A program made the translations under genes and the position numbers. Of a stretch of 8,232 nt of DNA, positions 4,988-8,232 are shown piece by piece. The DNA is taken from the NCBI GenBank assembly GCA_017354515.1, contig JAFMQT010000186.1, positions 1 to 8,232 of the forward strand. The letters are read 5' to 3'. This DNA comes from Nocardia sp. (lineage in GTDB: Bacteria > Actinomycetota > Actinomycetes > Mycobacteriales > Mycobacteriaceae). The notes under the pieces were generated by a model that was not told the origin of the DNA, ran no database searches, and saw nothing but the letters and a program-made list of their open reading frames with translations. Within the stretch, counting starts at the first letter, position 1; each line of letters begins with the position of its first letter.

Positions 4988-6336
4988 CGGGTATCGGACA
5001 GGACCATGCCCCGGGCGGTGCCGTGCGGATCGTTCCGATTCCGGGGCTGCCGGAGTTCCGGCCGGGCGATGATGTCGCCGAGGCGATCGCGACATCCGCG
5101 CCGTGGCTGGCCGACGGCGACGTGGTGGTGGTGACCAGCAAGATCATCGCCAAGGCCGAGGGGCGAATCGTCACGGCGCCAACCGATCCCGATGAACGTG
5201 ATCGGGTGCGGCGGGAGTTGGTCGACGGTGAGGCGGTCCGGGTGCTGGCCCGGAAGGGCCGAACGTTGATCACCGAGAACAAGCTGGGCATCGTCCAGGC
5301 CGCCTCCGGCGTCGACGGTTCCAATGTCGAACCGGGCGAACTGGTCCTGCTACCGGCCGATCCCGATGCCAGTGCGCGCGCACTGCGGTCGGCGCTGGCG
5401 CGGCGGCTCGGTGTGGAGGTGGGGGTGCTGATCACCGACACCATGGGCCGGGCCTGGCGGATCGGGCAGATCGATGCCGCCATCGGCGCCGCGGGCGTGC
5501 GGGTGATCCACGATTACGCCGGCGCCGTCGACGCTCAGGGCAATGAACTGCAGGTCACTCAGGTCGCGATCGCCGACGAACTGGCCGCCGCGGCGGATCT
5601 GGTGAAGGGCAAACTCGGCGGGGTCCCGGTGGCCGTGGTGCGCGGTCTGCCCGACACCGACGACGGTTCGACCGCACGGGATCTGCAGCGCTCCGGCGAG
5701 GAGGATCTGTTCTGGCTCGGCACCGAGGAGGCGATCGATCGCGGCCGGCGCGAGGCCCTGCTGCTCCGCCGTTCGATTCGCGAATTCACCGATGCCCCGG
5801 TCGATCCGGAGCTGATTCGGTCCGCGGTGGCCGACGCGCTCACCGCCCCGGCGCCGCATCACACCCATCCGGTGCGATTCGTCTGGGTGCGCCGGCCGCA
5901 GCTGCGAGCCGCACTGCTCGAGGCGATGGCGCTGCGCTGGCGCGAGGATCTGGAATCCGACGGTCTGTCCGCTGAGCGGATCGAGCGCCGGATCGCTCGC
6001 GGGCGCATCCTGCACGATGCTCCCGAGGTTGTCATTCCGTTCTGTGTTCCCGACGGGGCGCACGACTATCCGGACGAGCGCCGGCTCGCGGCCGAGTCGA
6101 CCATGTTCACCGTCGCGGTGGGAGCGGCGGTGCAGGGGCTGCTGGTGGCGCTGGCCATCCGCGGGGTGGGCAGCTGCTGGATCGGTTCGACGATCTTCGC
6201 ACCCGAGGTCACGCGTTCGGTGCTGGAACTGGAGTCGGACTGGAATCCGCTGGGCGCCATCGCGATCGGATATCCGCGGGAGTCGCTGACACCACGGGAT
6301 CCGCGTTCGGGCGGATCGGGACTGGTCGAACTGTGA
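4909..6336 (+). CDS. fbiB: Bifunctional F420 gamma-glutamyl ligase / dehydro-F420-0 reductase FbiB
   Basis: The N-terminal CofE domain (about residues 40-275) adds GTP-dependent gamma-linked glutamates to F420-0. The C-terminal FMN nitroreductase-like domain (about 285-475) reduces dehydro-F420-0 to F420-0, as established for mycobacterial FbiB. Motifs include VVVVTSKIIAKAEGR (72-86), ITENKLG (121-127), DTMGRAWRIGQIDAAIG (177-193), GKLGGVPVAVVRG (234-246) and the domain-two start RRSIREF (287-293). The 475 residues exceed the 448 of M. tuberculosis FbiB, mostly because of 25 extra N-terminal residues (Arg-rich, RRRQR). The ATG at 4909 overlaps the fbiA stop; the ATG at 4984 begins MTG like the mycobacterial protein and may be the ancestral start. 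Its stop overlaps the next start (GTGA). Confidence 0.96.
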   Translation: MSGEARRRQRSVTTERPAHAADEHSMTGIGQDHAPGGAVRIVPIPGLPEFRPGDDVAEAIATSAPWLADGDVVVVTSKIIAKAEGRIVTAPTDPDERDRVRRELVDGEAVRVLARKGRTLITENKLGIVQAASGVDGSNVEPGELVLLPADPDASARALRSALARRLGVEVGVLITDTMGRAWRIGQIDAAIGAAGVRVIHDYAGAVDAQGNELQVTQVAIADELAAAADLVKGKLGGVPVAVVRGLPDTDDGSTARDLQRSGEEDLFWLGTEEAIDRGRREALLLRRSIREFTDAPVDPELIRSAVADALTAPAPHHTHPVRFVWVRRPQLRAALLEAMALRWREDLESDGLSAERIERRIARGRILHDAPEVVIPFCVPDGAHDYPDERRLAAESTMFTVAVGAAVQGLLVALAIRGVGSCWIGSTIFAPEVTRSVLELESDWNPLGAIAIGYPRESLTPRDPRSGGSGLVEL

Positions 6337-6851
6337 GCGCCGAATCGCTGCACGCGTCGGCGACCGAACTGCTCGAGATGTGGTCCGCGGCCAGTGGTCC
6401 CGAGCGCTCGTTGCGCGAGGCCATGCTGGCATTTCTGGGTTCGGCGCCGCGCGGATGTCTGCGTGAGCACGCGCCCGGCCATATCACCGCCTCGGCGGTG
6501 GTGTTCTCCGCCGACGAGAGTGAGGTGCTGCTGACGCTGCATCCCCGGGTGGGCCGTTGGATCCAGCTCGGCGGGCATTGCGAACCCGGCGACGACACCG
6601 TGGTGTCGGCGGCGCTGCGGGAGGCGACCGAGGAGTCCGGTATCCCCGGACTCGTGGTCGAGCCCGGACTGTACGGCGTCCAGGCGCATCCGATCACGTG
6701 TTCGCTCGGGGTTCCGACCAGACATCTGGATCTGCTGTTCAAGATCCACGCCCCGCGCGGGGCGGTACCGATTCGCAGTGCGGAGTCCACGGATCTGCGC
6801 TGGTGGCCGGTAGACGCTCTACCTGCGGATTCGGATGTGCTGATGCGCTGA
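6333..6851 (+). CDS. NUDIX hydrolase coupled to fbiB
   Basis: A 172-residue NUDIX-fold protein, expected to hydrolyse a nucleoside diphosphate linked to another group; the substrate cannot be read from sequence. The Nudix helix is GGHCEPGDD (80-88) leading into REATEESGI (96-104). REATEESG fits REUxEExG, but the helix has one residue more than Gx5Ex7REUxEExGU and Asp in place of the first Glu. About 50 residues precede the fold and are rich in charged helix formers. The GTG start overlaps the fbiB stop by four bases, which strongly suggests co-translation with the F420 genes. A housekeeping role on guanylylated F420 intermediates is conceivable but purely inferred; a general nucleotide-sanitising role is as likely. 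Confidence 0.93.
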   Translation: MSAESLHASATELLEMWSAASGPERSLREAMLAFLGSAPRGCLREHAPGHITASAVVFSADESEVLLTLHPRVGRWIQLGGHCEPGDDTVVSAALREATEESGIPGLVVEPGLYGVQAHPITCSLGVPTRHLDLLFKIHAPRGAVPIRSAESTDLRWWPVDALPADSDVLMR

Positions 6852-6990
6852 CTGGCGCCGGTCCGGACAGAACGGACTTTACAAATTCCCCCATATGTAT
6901 AGACAGGCGACACGCTTGCGCATATTGTCAAGGGTGTTAGTGGGTTGTGTCACACGCCAGCCCGGCCCAACGATGGGAATGGGGGTCGCG
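6852..6990 (+). promoter_or_regulatory. alkB upstream region
   Basis: These 139 bases are AT-richer than their surroundings and probably hold the alkB promoter. TATAGA (6898-6903) and TATTGT (6923-6928) are -10 candidates and TTTACA (6878-6883) is -35-like, but no pair has standard spacing. A near-palindrome CAGGCG-ACA-CGCTTG (6904-6918, one mismatch) could be an operator; alkB genes in relatives are often controlled by a TetR-type regulator. The open frame through this region from ATG 6895 is not thought to be translated. Confidence 0.4.
6861..6877 (+). terminator. Weak hairpin after the F420-NUDIX operon
   Basis: GTCCG (6861-6865) and CGGAC (6873-6877) pair around a 7-base loop and are followed by TTTA, nine bases after the NUDIX stop. 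The short stem makes this a weak candidate. Confidence 0.25.
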
Positions 6991-8214
6991 ATGTCGACCG
7001 AAGTTGATACTCAGATGGACCGCCCGGAGTCCGGATGGCGGGATCGCAAGCGCTACATGTGGCTGTGGGGACTGTTCGCGCCGACCGGCCTGTTCACCAT
7101 CGGAATTCCGCTGGTCTGGGCGCTCAACCTGCTGGGCTGGCAGCTGCTGGCGCGGGTTCCGTTCTGGCTGGGCCCGATCCTGATCTACATCGTGATTCCG
7201 ATTGCCGACCGGTACTTCGGCGCGGATGGCGACAATCCGCCCGACGAGGTGATGGAGCAGCTGGAGAACGACAAGTACTACCGGTATCTGACCTACGCGT
7301 ACATCCCGTTCCAGTACGCCACCTTGATCATGGCCTGCTACCTGATCAGCGCGAGCGATCTGAGCTGGCTCGGATTCGACCACGGAATCGGCGTGGTCGA
7401 CCGGATCGGCCTGGCACTGACGGTCGGCCTGATCGGCGGCATCGGAATCAACACCGCCCACGAACTGGGCCACAAGAAGATCGACCTGGAGCGCTGGCTG
7501 GCGCGAATCACGTTGGCACAGACCTGCTACGGGCACTTCTACATCGAACACAACCGGGGCCACCACGTGCGGGTGGCGACTCCGGAGGATCCGGCAAGCT
7601 CGCGCTTCGGCGAAAGCTTCTGGGTGTTCTGGCCGCGTACCGTCTGGGGCAGCCTGCGCTCGGCCTGGGGGCTGGAACGGGCCCGCCTGCAGCGGATGGG
7701 CAAGCGGCCCTGGACCCTGCGCAACGATGTGCTCAACGCGTGGGCGATGTCGCTGGTGCTGTTCGTGGCGCTGGTCGCGGTGTTCGGCATCGGGATCCTG
7801 CCGTATCTGGTGCTGCAGGCCGTGGTCGGCTTCAGCCTGCTCGAGGCCGTCAACTATCTGGAGCACTACGGGCTGTTGCGGCAGCGCACCGCCAGCGGCC
7901 GCTACGAGCGTCCCGAGCCGCGGCACAGCTGGAACAGCGACCACATCGTCACCAATATCTTCCTGTACCACCTGCAGCGGCACAGTGATCACCACGCGTA
8001 CCCGACCCGCCGCTATCAGACGCTGCGCAGCTGGGAAGGCGCACCGAATCTGCCGGCCGGTTACGCCAGCATGATCATGCTCGCCTACGTCCCGCCGCTG
8101 TGGCGGCGGGTGATGGATCAGCGCGTTATCGATCACTACGAAGGTGACCTCGAGCTGGCCAATCTGCAGCCGAACAAGCGCGAGAAGCTGCTGGCTCGGC
8201 ACCGTTCGGAATGA
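6991..8214 (+). CDS. alkB: Alkane 1-monooxygenase AlkB
   Basis: An integral-membrane non-heme di-iron enzyme that hydroxylates the terminal carbon of medium- to long-chain n-alkanes, using electrons from rubredoxin and rubredoxin reductase. The 407 residues include hydrophobic segments near 26-48, 56-71, 105-121, 137-155 and 252-283. All histidine boxes are present: HELGH (157-161), HNRGHH (187-192), the AlkB signature NYLEHYGL (288-295) and LQRHSDHHA (328-336). No key residue is missing. ATG 6991 was chosen because a GGGGG tract sits just upstream; ATGs at 6973 and 6979 have poorer context. Only 18 bases follow the stop, so the rubredoxin genes and TetR regulator common in this clade would lie beyond the edge. 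It is separated from the F420 operon by 139 bp and probably has its own promoter. Confidence 0.97.
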   Translation: MSTEVDTQMDRPESGWRDRKRYMWLWGLFAPTGLFTIGIPLVWALNLLGWQLLARVPFWLGPILIYIVIPIADRYFGADGDNPPDEVMEQLENDKYYRYLTYAYIPFQYATLIMACYLISASDLSWLGFDHGIGVVDRIGLALTVGLIGGIGINTAHELGHKKIDLERWLARITLAQTCYGHFYIEHNRGHHVRVATPEDPASSRFGESFWVFWPRTVWGSLRSAWGLERARLQRMGKRPWTLRNDVLNAWAMSLVLFVALVAVFGIGILPYLVLQAVVGFSLLEAVNYLEHYGLLRQRTASGRYERPEPRHSWNSDHIVTNIFLYHLQRHSDHHAYPTRRYQTLRSWEGAPNLPAGYASMIMLAYVPPLWRRVMDQRVIDHYEGDLELANLQPNKREKLLARHRSE

Positions 8215-8232
8215 GATCGGTGGTCCGGCCGC

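Noticed and set aside
5350..6432. A 360-codon leftward open frame antisense to fbiB and the start of the NUDIX gene
   Set aside because: It lies opposite a well-supported two-domain enzyme; the translation resembles no family.
6946..6957. GTGT-C-ACAC dyad considered as a CRP-type site before alkB
   Set aside because: The arms are only four bases and the TGTGA-N6-TCACA spacing is not met.
6895..6990. AlkB start at ATG 6895 with 32 extra residues
   Set aside because: The ATG lies within promoter-like AT-rich sequence with no ribosome binding site, and the extra residues are not AlkB-like.
6937..8202. A 421-codon leftward open frame antisense to alkB
   Set aside because: It is a codon-bias shadow of alkB; its translation is low-complexity (Gln/His/Val/Arg) and lacks a ribosome binding site.
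1..8232. CRISPR array, tRNA/rRNA genes, complete insertion sequence, or defence island
   Set aside because: No regularly spaced repeats, cloverleaf sequence, transposase or defence-type genes were seen on either strand.

Overview
The window looks like a chromosomal stretch from a high-GC mycolata actinobacterium, most likely Nocardia or a close relative in the Nocardiaceae. This rests on strong G/C bias at third codon positions, mycobacterial-type leaderless promoters, and a gene order that I recall from the Mycobacterium tuberculosis Rv3256c-Rv3262 neighbourhood: SIS-type protein, manB, DUF3499, zincin-like protein, whiB2, fbiA, fbiB. A NUDIX gene and an alkane 1-monooxygenase gene follow. 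The genus is an inference; the gene families are read from the sequence.

Layout. A leftward block at 1-2297 holds DUF3499, manB (phosphomannomutase) and the N-terminal 133 residues of a TobH/SIS-like protein cut by the left edge. It serves GDP-mannose supply for cell-envelope mannolipids. A small zincin-like gene (2370-2846, rightward) diverges from DUF3499 over about 70 bp, and each start has a TANNNT -10 hexamer exactly seven bases before it, which suggests two leaderless transcripts. The convergent gap 2847-3082 carries a perfect 12-bp hairpin and three smaller ones. whiB2 (leftward, up to 3553) diverges from fbiA across a 345-bp regulatory region containing a near-perfect LexA/SOS-box-like palindrome.

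The rightward block fbiA-fbiB-NUDIX is tightly coupled (ATGA and GTGA stop/start overlaps). FbiA makes dehydro-F420-0 and the two-domain FbiB reduces and polyglutamylates it to coenzyme F420. After a 139-bp gap comes alkB, a membrane di-iron alkane hydroxylase with all its histidine motifs; its rubredoxin partners would lie beyond the right edge.

The genes are mostly ordinary. The most unusual structure is a 75-bp in-frame segment at the fbiA/fbiB junction. It is flanked by an 8-bp direct repeat that includes the overlapping ATGA, and it contains a 12-bp inverted repeat, as if a small palindromic element had inserted into the overlap and preserved both the stop and the frame. Other points of note are the loss of HExxH in the zincin-like protein, two in-frame start sites with Shine-Dalgarno sequences for WhiB2, and the LexA-like box. 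I saw no tRNA, rRNA, CRISPR array or complete insertion sequence.
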